Source: Bacteroidales bacterium (GTDB taxonomy: Bacteria; Bacteroidota; Bacteroidia; Bacteroidales; WCHB1-69). Taken from it: a stretch of DNA of 15,971 nt. Shown here piece by piece: positions 7,555 to 15,180 of this stretch. Numbering within the stretch: the stretch's first letter is position 1; every line of letters begins with the position of its first letter. The notes below the pieces were generated by a model that was given only the letters and a program-made list of their open reading frames with translations, was not told where the DNA came from and did no database searches. Made by a program: the position numbers and the translations under genes. The DNA is taken from the NCBI GenBank assembly GCA_028683685.1, contig JAQUHH010000018.1, positions 1 through 15,971 on the forward strand, written 5' to 3'.

Positions 7555-8991
7555 TTAGTATAAAATATGTCCATTTGTTATAATAAATTGTTTTCCTTCT
7601 TCCGAAAACACCTTTGCTATTCCATTAATAAAAGGGTGTGCATAATAATATTTAAATGGAATAACAACTTGATTTGACACATCAATAAAACCATAATAAA
7701 AATCTTTTTTCACACAAGCTAATCCATCAGAAAATGAAAAAGCAAAATCATATTGAATGGGTATTATTTCTTTTCCCGTTTTGTCAATAAATCCATATTT
7801 CTTTTTATTTCTCACCAATGCAACATCCTCTGAGTATGAATAAATGGTGTCGTAAATACATTCGGCAATCACATTTCCATCCATATTCATCAGTCCATAT
7901 TTCCCTTTGACCGGCATATTGTTTTTTGTTTTTCCTTTAAATGTTAGTGCTGTCTTATTTTGGTCAAACTTCTTACATATCGAAAAATCAGCATTAATGC
8001 TATTGATAATATTGCCAAGAGTATCAATAATAAACCAATTATCGTCTTTCTTTACAGTTGCCCTGTTAAACGAAAAATCAGTTCCATAATCATAATCAAA
8101 TCCAATAATCAAGTTTGATTTTAAGTCGAGATAGCCAAATTTTGAACCATTGCTAACTTGAATTCTGTTTTCACTGATGGAACCAATATCGGCATATTGA
8201 GTCGTTAATGGAATAACGATCTCCCCATTTAGATTATAAACACAAATCTGTAATTCTTTTTTCTTATTTTCAGTATTTAAAAGATAAGCCGTTGCAGAAT
8301 TATTATTTCCCACATATATTTCATCAAACTGAACTGGAATAATGATTTTCCCCTTGGTATTAATTAAACCCACCTTTCCTTTCCCTTGAACTCCTTTATT
8401 ATCAATTTCACCTATAAAAACCATTGCATACGGTTTATTCGGTATAAGATCAATATCATCATAAATACATTTTGTGGTTTCTTCTCCTTTTTTATTAATC
8501 AATCCATATTTTCCAATAGTTGGTTGTCCCGATTTAGACAAACTTCCTTTATAAACAGCGGCTACCTCGCCTTCAAATCCATAAATATAATTATAATCTA
8601 ATGTACAAGGAATAACAGCAGTGCCATTGGTGTCGATAAAACCATAATATACTTTTTCTGAAAATCTATTCTTACTTATAAGATAAACCAATGAAAAGCC
8701 ATTATAAAAATCGTAGACCATATCAAATTCAGGAGTTTTCAGATAATTCCCAGCAAAATCGATATATCTGTATTTATCATCTTTTTTAATAATACATAAA
8801 CCATCATTATAAGTACCCATTAAATCGAATTGATAATCAATAATTATTTCATTATTTAGAGAAGCAATCCCTAAATTATGATTTGGTTTTGCTTTATCAA
8901 TAATAACGTAATAATCAAACCCCTGTATCTGAGAATTTGCAACAAATACAAACAATAAATCAAACACAAATAATAATAAATATTTTTTCAT
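7555..8991 (-). CDS. Secreted WG-repeat protein
   Basis: WG repeats are short beta-rich modules, usually in exported proteins, with no general biochemical role known. This 478-residue protein starts with a signal peptide (about 1-20, MKKYLLLFVFDLL...VANS). It contains about nine repeat units of the form YGxIDxxGxxIIPxxYD: clear examples are YGLINKKGEE, VGLINTKGKIIIPVQFD, YGLMNMDGNVI, YGFIDKTGKEIIPIQYD and YGFIDVSNQVVIPFKYY. Others (YRYIDFAGNY, FGYLDLKSNLIIGFDYD) are degenerate. There is no T9SS sorting domain, and no lipobox cysteine after the signal peptide, so a soluble periplasmic or outer-surface location is inferred. It is the first gene of a two-gene unit with the GldM-like gene and has its own -7 box. 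Confidence 0.85.
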   Translation of the reverse strand: MKKYLLLFVFDLLFVFVANSQIQGFDYYVIIDKAKPNHNLGIASLNNEIIIDYQFDLMGTYNDGLCIIKKDDKYRYIDFAGNYLKTPEFDMVYDFYNGFSLVYLISKNRFSEKVYYGFIDTNGTAVIPCTLDYNYIYGFEGEVAAVYKGSLSKSGQPTIGKYGLINKKGEETTKCIYDDIDLIPNKPYAMVFIGEIDNKGVQGKGKVGLINTKGKIIIPVQFDEIYVGNNNSATAYLLNTENKKKELQICVYNLNGEIVIPLTTQYADIGSISENRIQVSNGSKFGYLDLKSNLIIGFDYDYGTDFSFNRATVKKDDNWFIIDTLGNIINSINADFSICKKFDQNKTALTFKGKTKNNMPVKGKYGLMNMDGNVIAECIYDTIYSYSEDVALVRNKKKYGFIDKTGKEIIPIQYDFAFSFSDGLACVKKDFYYGFIDVSNQVVIPFKYYYAHPFINGIAKVFSEEGKQFIITNGHILY

Positions 8992-9495
8992 GGCAAATTA
9001 TTTTTAAAGTAATTTGCAAATATAAAAAAATATAAGTTACAAAAGTAAATAAATTAAACATTTTACCTAATAAATAACTTACTATTTCATAATGCTCAAA
9101 AAAAATTATTCCTGATTTATAAAGTTTTCTCTTAATGCCATTTTGAAGGATTAAATTTTTTCCTAAACGAAGATTATCAACGGATAACTCACCCCTACTA
9201 ATCTCAGTAGAATCCTTTGTATGGGGCAATTGATTCGTACATTGTGAAAAATTTTGCAAAACACAAAATTGGATAAAATAAGCTTTGTTATAATTGTTTC
9301 ATCTTGTTTACTTTTATGGCTCTATTAGATATGACGAATAAAGAAAATATATTTGAACTTTTAGTGCAAATCGACTCATTTATATTTTATTCGTAATACT
9401 ATTTACATTTTATAACACTGTTATCCGATAAAAGATAAAAGATTTTTCGCTTCGCTCGATATGATAGTTTCTTGTGATGATTTTCGTTTGGAAAC
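8992..9495. other. Non-coding AT-rich gap without a recognisable gene
   Basis: Apart from the promoter box at 9017-9024, I see no supported gene. A 99-codon open frame on the minus strand (9259-8960) overlaps the WG-repeat start in another frame and has no recognisable domain. A 9-base inverted repeat, ACGAATAAA (9334-9342) and TTTATTCGT (9386-9394), could form a long-loop stem, with no typical terminator features. Confidence 0.5.
9017..9024 (-). promoter_or_regulatory. -7 promoter box for the WG-repeat/GldM-like unit
   Basis: The minus strand reads TATATTTG (TAnnTTTG), 25 bases before the ATG at 8991. A TTTTG 15 bases further upstream is a possible, somewhat close, -33 element. Confidence 0.5.
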
Positions 9496-10260
9496 TCATC
9501 TTTTAAAAATTTTATCAAATCTACTATCCATACAAACACTCAAGTCGGTAGTAATAAATTTCCCATCGTAGAACAGACTAAATATAGTAGCGGGTGATGG
9601 AGCAGAATGTGCTTTTTCCAAGAATTCAAGTTTTATAATTTCCAATGGCAGATTCCTTTTTTTGGCAGTCTCTGTCATTGATTTTGTAACATGAAATTCA
9701 GAAAATGGGCAACGGTTAGAATAATAAACAACCAATCCATTTTTATTATCACATCCTCCTTTTTGACTAAACCTTTAAATTTCGGATTATTTGCACTGGG
9801 ATTTAGCTTCTTTACCAATAAACTAAAACCAGATGAAGTTTTTTTCACAAGTTTCAAAACCTTATTTTAAGAGCCATTTTGCATCACTCATAAAATGAAA
9901 CTTTTTAGTTCCCACAACTGTAATAAGTCCGTATTTCCCTGATAATTTTGCATCCTCCATGGCAAGTCTTAATAATTCCTTTCCATACCCATGTCCTTTG
10001 TATTGCCCAGAAACCCATAAACAATTAATATTCAAATAATAAGGAGCATCAATAGGAATCCAAGCATTTTCTACAGGTCCATATTCTATAAATACTTTTG
10101 CTCTTTGATTAATTCGCCTAAAGACATATCCATTATTGAATTCTTTAGGCAGCCAATTCTTTTTGGCGGTCTAACTATCCATACATTTTTTGTCAGATAT
10201 AGCACTGCAAATATGCTCTTTTGTAATATTTTTCGTATTTAATTCAATTATTTATTCCAT
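9496..10260 (-). pseudogene. Broken GNAT acetyltransferase with YoaP C-terminal domain
   Basis: Read across frames, the minus strand from the ATG at 10260 matches the GNAT-plus-YoaP family of small-molecule N-acetyltransferases. The opening IIELNTKNITKEHICSAISD is followed by DKKCMDS, the GNAT core LNINCLWVSGQYKGHGYG with its acetyl-CoA-binding loop, then a YoaP domain with GLVVYYSNRCPFSEFHVTKS and PSPATIFSLFYDGKF at the end. The reading is interrupted by in-frame TAA at 10252-10254, TAG at 10171-10173 (a tyrosine position in the family) and TAA at 9862-9864. There are also two frameshifts: one in a run of seven A's just after GFETCEK, one near AAAAAGGAGG between the linker and the YoaP domain. 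With five lesions the gene is dead as written. The last 79 codons survive as an open frame but lack the acetyltransferase domain. Confidence 0.88.
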
Positions 10261-10454
10261 TTTGTTTATATATTTTAAGAAGCCAGGGTCAGTGTATGAA
10301 ATTATAAAAAAATAAAAAACACTTTACCTTCAAATCGCTGAAATTATCATGAGTCATCAAATTTATCTATAATGTTGTTTTCCAGCAAATTTCATATCTG
10401 TTTTGTTTAACAAAAACACATGAAATATACTTTAATTGAAAAAAATGTATAATT

Positions 10455-10513
10455 AAAACAGCAACTATTTTGTTCACTTGGAATAATCGTGTCAAAAACA
10501 GCAACTATTTTGT
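10455..10513. repeat. Pair of 19-base direct repeats spaced 40 bases apart
   Basis: The sequence AAAACAGCAACTATTTTGT occurs at 10455-10473 and again at 10495-10513, exact in both. The pair lies between the acetyltransferase pseudogene and the terminator of the split T9SS cargo gene. Two copies are too few to call an array. The rest of 10261-10540 is AT-rich with nothing recognisable. Confidence 0.8.
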
Positions 10514-10542
10514 CTATTACACTGAAATCTATCATTTTTGCA

Positions 10543-10575
10543 CAAAAAAAATGGTGCGACTTAATGTCGCACCAT
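10543..10575 (-). terminator. Rho-independent terminator of the split arylsulfotransferase-like gene
   Basis: On the minus strand, a perfect 10-base stem, ATGGTGCGAC / GTCGCACCAT, with a 5-base loop is followed at once by a run of T's. It begins 7 bases after the stop of the gene ending at 10583. Confidence 0.92.
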
Positions 10576-10582
10576 AACTAAC

Positions 10583-11302
10583 TTACTCAACTATTAATTT
10601 AATATCTTCTGTTTTTTCTTTATTTTGGATCGTAATAAAATACAAACCTTTCGCAAAAGTATCTGTTTGAATTTTTACTTTATCAGATTTTGCAGTGCTA
10701 GTATACACTCTTCGTCCTAATTTATCAACGATTGTAATAGTACACCCAACAGAAATATTTTCGATATAAAAATACTCTTGGGCAGGATTTGGAAAAACAG
10801 TTATTGATGATCTATTTTTTGCAGATTCATCTATCCCTGTGCAATTTTCAACTACTAAAGTTACGGAAGCAGTGTCCCAACAATTTAATTCCGTATTTGT
10901 AATCGTTACAACATAAGTATATTCACCAGCAGTTGTTGGTGTAATTGATGGATTTTGCAAAGAAGAAGTAAATCCTGCAGAGCTACACGACCAAGAATAA
11001 GAGTAGTTTGGACTTGTTTCGGTTACGGAGACTACTGAAGAAGAAAGTTCAAATACATCACCTGTACACACTGAATTCATAGGTGTTGAAGCATTAGCAA
11101 TGGGTCCACGAACATAACACATATCATAGCGAATAGCATTGGCAGGAGAGCCTGTTCCAGTTTTTGTCCATAAAGTAGTTCCTGCTGAATTAATTTCAGA
11201 AATAGTATTAACCGTAGACATACATAGAAGGATATTTCCGTTTGGCAGTTTCTGTGAAGAACCATTACTCGTTGATTTTTGTGTATCAGAATATCTATAA
11301 GC
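10583..11302 (-). pseudogene. 3' fragment of an arylsulfotransferase-like T9SS cargo gene (interrupted by IS5 element)
   Basis: This is the second half of the secreted protein whose first half is encoded at 12609-13622. The 239 residues begin AYRYSDTQKSTSNGSSQKLP, continuing NGNILLC of the beta-propeller repeat, with no start codon of its own; an internal ATG at 11221 is not a real start. A PKD/Ig-like segment follows (VCTGDVFELSSS through ASVTLVV), then a T9SS type A sorting domain starting SITVFPNPAQEYFYIE and ending GLYFITIQNKEKTEDIKLIVE. The sorting domain would direct export across the outer membrane. The element upstream is transcribed from the other strand, so no obvious promoter drives this fragment. 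It is flanked at 11303 by one copy of the ATAA target duplication. Confidence 0.88.
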
Positions 11303-11306
11303 ATAA
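11303..11306. repeat. Left copy of 4-base target-site duplication (ATAA)
   Basis: ATAA abuts the left inverted repeat of the IS5 element and matches ATAA at 12609-12612. Removing the element plus one copy restores the interrupted reading frame. Confidence 0.85.
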
Positions 11307-11342
11307 GGGGAGTTCTAAAAATTAAGCCATTGTTATTCAAAT

Positions 11343-11368
11343 AATTATACGTATATTTGCGTATAATT
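11343..11368 (+). promoter_or_regulatory. Transposase promoter enclosed in a perfect inverted repeat
   Basis: The -7 box TATATTTG (11352-11359) lies exactly between two 9-base arms, AATTATACG (11343-11351) and CGTATAATT (11360-11368), which are perfect reverse complements. The box ends 24 bases before the transposase ATG. This arrangement could be an operator for self-repression or a transcript-start hairpin; sequence alone does not decide. Confidence 0.7.
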
Positions 11369-11383
11369 TAACACGGAAATACA

Positions 11384-12445
11384 ATGGCATCACAAGACTA
11401 TAAAACAAATGGCAAAAAAGGATTATTTGATGAGCAATTTACAATTGAACGTTTGTCTACGATTGGCAATCCTTTAGAAAAAATAAGCAATGTGATTGAT
11501 TTTGAGACATTTCGAAGCACACTAGAAACAAAGCTATTAAATACAGAAAAGAAAAACAATGCAGGAGCAAAACCATTTGATGTTGTGATGATGTTTAAGA
11601 TCATGATTTTACAACGCTACTATGGTCTTGGCGACAAGCAAGTTGAGTTTCAGATAATCGACAGACTAAGCTTCAAAAAGTTTTTAGGTCTGGAATCTGG
11701 GGATAAAGTACCTGATGAAAAAACTGTTTGGTTATTTAGAGAAAATTTAACCAACAGTGGTGTAATTGAATTATTGTTTTGTCAGTTTATAGAGTTTTTA
11801 GAAGATAAATCCCTGATATTCAATGAAGGCAAGCTAATTGACGCAAGTTTTACCATTGCTCCACGGCAGCGTAATACACGTGAGGAAAACGAAAAGATAA
11901 AAAAAGGAGAAGGCAAAGAATTGTGGAACGACCAACCCAATAAGAAAAAGCACAAAGATATTGATGCCAGATGGACTAAAAAAAATGGAGAAAAATATTA
12001 TGGATACAAAAATCATGCAAAGGTAGATTCAAAAAGTAAATTCATCAATACTTATAAAGCAACAGATGCCTCAGTTCATGATTCACAAGCGTTAGATAGC
12101 TTATTAAATAAAAAGGATAAAGGGCAGCTATTATACGCAGATAGTGCCTATACTGGTGATAATCAGAAGAAAGTAATTCGGAAATATCGACTTAAAAATA
12201 AAGTTCACGAAAAAGGCTATAGGGGAAAACCTTTGACTGAAAAACAAAAAGCAAAAAATAAGATAAAATCCAAAACAAGAGTGAGAGTAGAACATGTATT
12301 TGGGTTTATGGAACAGAGTATGAATGGGCTTGTTGTTAAATCTATTGGAATAGTAAGAGCTACTGGAATTATAGGGTTGATAAACCTCACATACAATCTT
12401 TTCAGATTTGAACAAGTACAAAGATTAAATTTATTTAAATCATAA
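11384..12445 (+). CDS. IS5-family DDE transposase
   Basis: This 353-residue transposase catalyses cut-and-paste movement of the surrounding element. An N-terminal DUF772-type region (about 40-125, with FDVVMMFKIMILQRYYGL and PDEKTVWLFRE) precedes the DDE catalytic domain. The likely catalytic residues are D153 in LIDASF, D253 in LLYADSAYTGD and E303 in RVRVEHVFGFMEQ. The region around 160-205 is lysine-rich, as in the IS5 subgroup. No frameshift or stop is present, so the gene appears intact. Start is supported by the promoter palindrome just upstream. Assignment to family is firm; subgroup is less so. Confidence 0.95.
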   Translation: MASQDYKTNGKKGLFDEQFTIERLSTIGNPLEKISNVIDFETFRSTLETKLLNTEKKNNAGAKPFDVVMMFKIMILQRYYGLGDKQVEFQIIDRLSFKKFLGLESGDKVPDEKTVWLFRENLTNSGVIELLFCQFIEFLEDKSLIFNEGKLIDASFTIAPRQRNTREENEKIKKGEGKELWNDQPNKKKHKDIDARWTKKNGEKYYGYKNHAKVDSKSKFINTYKATDASVHDSQALDSLLNKKDKGQLLYADSAYTGDNQKKVIRKYRLKNKVHEKGYRGKPLTEKQKAKNKIKSKTRVRVEHVFGFMEQSMNGLVVKSIGIVRATGIIGLINLTYNLFRFEQVQRLNLFKS

Positions 12446-12596
12446 TTCCCTGTTAGTTAGTTAGTTAGTTGCGAACGTAAAAAAAATGGATTTGTTGAGT
12501 TAAAATTAAAAAAATATTTGTAATATTGTGTTGCTTTTTCAGCACAGATTTAAATGGGTTCAATTTTGTGTCTGAAAAAGTCAAAAAAATGAATTT

Positions 12597-13622
12597 TTAG
12601 AACCCACCATAAGTTGAAGGAGGAATTACAGAACCAGCGGTGTAAGAGTAGTTAAATCCATCATAAGGAGGATTAAAAATATCAACACTTGACTTTCCTC
12701 CAGCTCCCCCTTCATTATTGAATCCACATAAATAATTAGGGTAAGTAGGATCATCACTGAATATCCAATGTGCATCGTGAACCACATCAAAATTAGTAGT
12801 TCCTGTTAATCCATATGCAGCAGGATTTCCCCATCTGTAAAGAAAATCACCACCCTTCCCTGAATTACCTCCAGTATGAGTAGCTGCTTCTGCTGTTGTT
12901 GTACTATGGTCAATCACATAAATTTCGTTCATGGTACGCGAACTGAAGGTAATCTGATCCAAGTCTGCATTATAATCAATCCCATTCATATGAATCCAGT
13001 CTTGTGAAACATTGTAATTAATATTCATTAATTGTGGATTTTCAGATATGGAAGTTACATAATTGGGTTTGGTTGAACTATAAGATTGGCATAAATGATC
13101 CCACAGTTTCCATTCCCAAACAATAATTGCTGTGGTAGCTCCTGTTGGATGGACCTCCATCAATTTTTCCGACCAAATAGTGGTGGGTGAAGAACATCCT
13201 GCATTAGAAGCATCGGTAGAAGATTTCACTTCGTAACATGTTAGCAACACATTGCCATTGGGCATGGGGCAAACGTCATGATGCAAACAATATGAAGATG
13301 AAGAATATGTATAATCCCATACTACGGTTCCATCCCAAGTAACTTTTTGCACTTCGCCTGTTAATCCTCCACCATGTAATGAATTTCCAGAACGAGCAAC
13401 GGGTCTTAGCAAAGTATCACCAGGCAGTAAATAATTTGAAAAACCTGTTTTGGCGCTTGAACCAAATGTCCATGTTTTATAAGTAGTACCATTGGTATCT
13501 ACTAAAAACGCTTGGGTACTATTTGAGGGTGCATACAAGGTATATAAGCCCCATTGCTGCGAATACAATGACATAGATACCATCATATTAAAAATCACAA
13601 ACACTAGTAAGTTTTTTTTCAT
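12597..13622 (-). pseudogene. 5' fragment of an arylsulfotransferase-like T9SS cargo gene (truncated by IS5 element)
   Basis: The fragment encodes a signal peptide (1-21, ending SLYSQ) and most of an arylsulfotransferase-type beta-propeller. Typical pieces are LHHDVCPMPNGNVLL (113-127), DWIHMNGIDYN (208-218), GDFLYRWGNP (258-267) and VHDAHWIF (281-288). Native residues run to Y338 in PPSTY; the following GGF and stop codon come from the inverted repeat of the insertion sequence. Joined to the 3' fragment it gives a 577-residue secreted protein with PKD-like and T9SS sorting domains. Bacterial arylsulfotransferases move sulfate between phenols, but many Bacteroidota relatives are uncharacterised, so catalytic activity is not claimed. 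As found, the product lacks its sorting domain. A relative of the insertion sequence ends 20 bases upstream of the ATG, so the native promoter may be displaced as well. Confidence 0.88.
12609..12612. repeat. Right copy of 4-base target-site duplication (ATAA)
   Basis: ATAA follows the right terminal repeat of the IS5 element and pairs with 11303-11306. Confidence 0.85.
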
Positions 13623-13642
13623 ATTTAAAAGAATTAAGTTAT

Positions 13643-13922
13643 GGTGGGTTATAAAAATTTATTTTTTTGACTTTTTCAGACACAAAATAAAACCCATGTA
13701 AATCTGTGTTGGAAAAGTAACACAGATTTACAAATATTTTTTTAATTTAAACTCAACAAATCCAGTTTTTTTATTCGCAACTAACGAACAGGGTTTTATA
13801 ATTTACATAAATTTAATCTTTGGACTTGTTGAAATCTAAAATGTATGTGAGGTTTATCAACCCTATAATTCCAGTTGCTCTTACTATTCCTATAGATTTA
13901 ACAACAAGAGCTGAGTATGAGT
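13643..13922 (-). mobile_element. Truncated, diverged IS5-family remnant (right end only)
   Basis: Read on the minus strand, this matches the last 280 or so bases of the intact element at 11307-12608, from within the transposase C-terminus to the terminal repeat. It lies in the opposite orientation. It encodes residues equivalent to 316-337 of the intact transposase (LVVKSIGIVR, then ATGIIGLINLTY) with no change, then shifts frame. The outer end AATTTTTATAACCCACC is again followed by ATAA (minus strand). The left part of the element is missing and the break adjoins the stop of the gene at 13932. Many single-base and length differences from the intact copy suggest an older, separate insertion. 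Right boundary is approximate. Confidence 0.88.
13698..13731. other. Perfect 13-base-stem hairpin inside the IS5 remnant
   Basis: GTAAATCTGTGTT and AACACAGATTTAC are perfect reverse complements around an 8-base loop. The corresponding place in the intact element (12520-12553) has only a degraded version. On the plus strand an A/T-rich run with seven T's follows, so it could act as a terminator. Confidence 0.75.
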
Positions 13923-13931
13923 AGTTGGAAT

Positions 13932-14804
13932 TTATTCTTTTATAAACCTTTTTGCAATATTTACTTCTTCATTTTGTATTTTCAATATATAAATACCCTT
14001 TGAAAGCATTGAAATATTGATTTCCATTTTTGATTGAAGAATAGATTGTTGCAATAGCAATTGACCTTGAATATTATAAACTGAAATTATATCACCATTT
14101 GTTAGGGTATTGGTTTCAACAGTCAAAATATCGTGTGCAGGATTTGGAAAAACATTAACTAGCTTGCTCATTTCTATGTTATTAACAGCTGTATTTCCAA
14201 ATGTAAAATCCAAATCATCAACCCATAAAGTGGTTCCGATATGTTTTGATTGCATATTGGCAGATTCGATTTGTATAAAAGCAGTATCTGGGGTTTCTGA
14301 ACTAGAATATTCCAAAGGAATGGCAAAACGAGTAAAATCGTCAATTGTTACAAAATCAGAGTAAAAAGCAGTAGCAATAATACTTCTGCTAGCAAAAACA
14401 GTATCCCAACGACTAAGCTCAACAATTATTCTAAAACCATCTCCTTCAATACTTGTATATTTCACCCATCCTATCAAACTATCTGGACTGGCTGTAAAAG
14501 CATATCCACCCACTGAAGCACCTGGTTGTGGTGGTCCCATTGTTTGCGCACCTGTGTATGCATTTGGAGCAATAGTATCTATAGTAGAAGTTTGCATATT
14601 TGTTAAGGTATCAACAGATAATTGAATTGAAAAATCACCCGAATGTGAAAACCCCGATTGAATTAAAGAACCATTTCCTGCCCACGCTTCTGGAGTTAAA
14701 AAAGGACCATTATTAACCCAATTTTCAAAACTAGCATTCGGAATATTCTGACTAAAAACATTCATGCTTATACAAAGCATTACTAAAACTAAAATCTTTT
14801 TCAT
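13932..14804 (-). CDS. Secreted PCMD-like protein with T9SS type A sorting domain
   Basis: The 290-residue protein has a signal peptide (1-18, MKKILVLVMLCISMNVFS). A beta-sandwich segment resembling the putative carbohydrate metabolism domain (PCMD) follows: NASFENWVNNGPFLTPEAWAG opens it (as NASFENW, then PEAW), with GWVKYTSIEGDG near 112-123 and LWVDDLDFTFG near 193-203. The T9SS type A sorting domain occupies about 215-290: VNVFPNPAHDILTVE, then GDIISVYNIQGQLL, ending GIYILKIQNEEVNIAKRFIKE. The start fits the signal peptide and a TAnnTTTG box 25 bases upstream. It is intact, unlike its split neighbour. A binding or carbohydrate-related role on the cell surface is inferred only from the domain resemblance. 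Confidence 0.87.
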   Translation of the reverse strand: MKKILVLVMLCISMNVFSQNIPNASFENWVNNGPFLTPEAWAGNGSLIQSGFSHSGDFSIQLSVDTLTNMQTSTIDTIAPNAYTGAQTMGPPQPGASVGGYAFTASPDSLIGWVKYTSIEGDGFRIIVELSRWDTVFASRSIIATAFYSDFVTIDDFTRFAIPLEYSSSETPDTAFIQIESANMQSKHIGTTLWVDDLDFTFGNTAVNNIEMSKLVNVFPNPAHDILTVETNTLTNGDIISVYNIQGQLLLQQSILQSKMEINISMLSKGIYILKIQNEEVNIAKRFIKE

Positions 14805-14829
14805 TTTTTTATTTTTTTATTTGAAGAAA

Positions 14830-14837
14830 CAAAAGTA
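14830..14837 (-). promoter_or_regulatory. -7 promoter box for the PCMD-like gene
   Basis: The minus strand reads TACTTTTG (TAnnTTTG), 25 bases before the ATG at 14804. A TTTG lies 24 bases upstream of the box, slightly far for a -33 element. Confidence 0.55.
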
Positions 14838-14899
14838 TTATATAAAATAAAAAAATAAAAACAAATTCGACAGTTATAGGGATTCTATCGACAAAATCA

Positions 14900-15148
14900 A
14901 TGATTTTTTATTCTAATACAGAAGAAATAGCTTTGATATATAAATATAGATGGACTATAGAACTGACTTTTAAAAAATTGAAACAAAATTTCCAATTGTA
15001 TTTTTTCTATTCAGAAACAGAAAACGGGATAAAAAGACAAATCTGGTGTACTTTGATTGCCCATTTGTTGCTCAACGTAATCATGGTTCTATCTAAGAGT
15101 AAAAAGGCAAATCTGTATAGATATCCCCCAACCAAACAGGTCTTTTAA
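14900..15148 (+). pseudogene. C-terminal fragment of an IS4-family transposase
   Basis: The 82 residues carry the IS4-family Y-(2)-R-(3)-E-(6)-K signature exactly: Y14, R17, E21 and K28 in IYKYRWTIELTFKKLKQNF. It continues with the family's SETENGIKRQIWCTLIAHLL. E21 is the third catalytic acid; the N-terminal domain and both catalytic aspartates are missing. The open frame extends a dozen codons upstream of the ATG (to about 14867) and then ends in low-complexity AT sequence, so the 5' part has been deleted. No terminal repeat could be identified with confidence. It cannot be an active transposase. Confidence 0.85.
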
Positions 15149-15180
15149 AATACAGATTTATCAGATTGATTAGAAGATAG

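Larger units (their letters stand above)
11307..12608 (+). mobile_element. Complete IS5-family insertion sequence, 1302 bases
   Basis: The element is bounded by terminal inverted repeats GGGGAGTTCTAAAAATT (11307-11323) and the complement of AATTTTTAGAACCCACC (12592-12608). These match at 15 of 17 positions. A 4-base duplication, ATAA, lies outside each end. It encodes one full transposase gene on the plus strand. The right non-coding end is confirmed independently by a diverged relative at 13643-13922 that stops similarity at the same terminal GGTGG. Insertion is into the minus-strand arylsulfotransferase-like gene. A small GTTA repeat (12452-12470) follows the transposase stop and is single-copy in the relative. 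Confidence 0.92.

Noticed and set aside
8960..9259. Minus-strand open frame of 99 codons upstream of the WG-repeat gene
   Set aside because: It overlaps the WG-repeat start in another frame, spans its promoter box and has no recognisable domain.
9316..9394. Short plus-strand open frame MALLDMTNKENIFELL... of about 25 codons
   Set aside because: Too short to judge, with no promoter box, neighbour or family pattern to support it.
10455..10513. Possible CRISPR array
   Set aside because: Only two 19-base repeats with one 21-base gap and no cas genes; not enough for an array.
11398..12421. Minus-strand open frames within the IS5 transposase gene
   Set aside because: They are reverse-strand shadows of an intact, well-conserved transposase.
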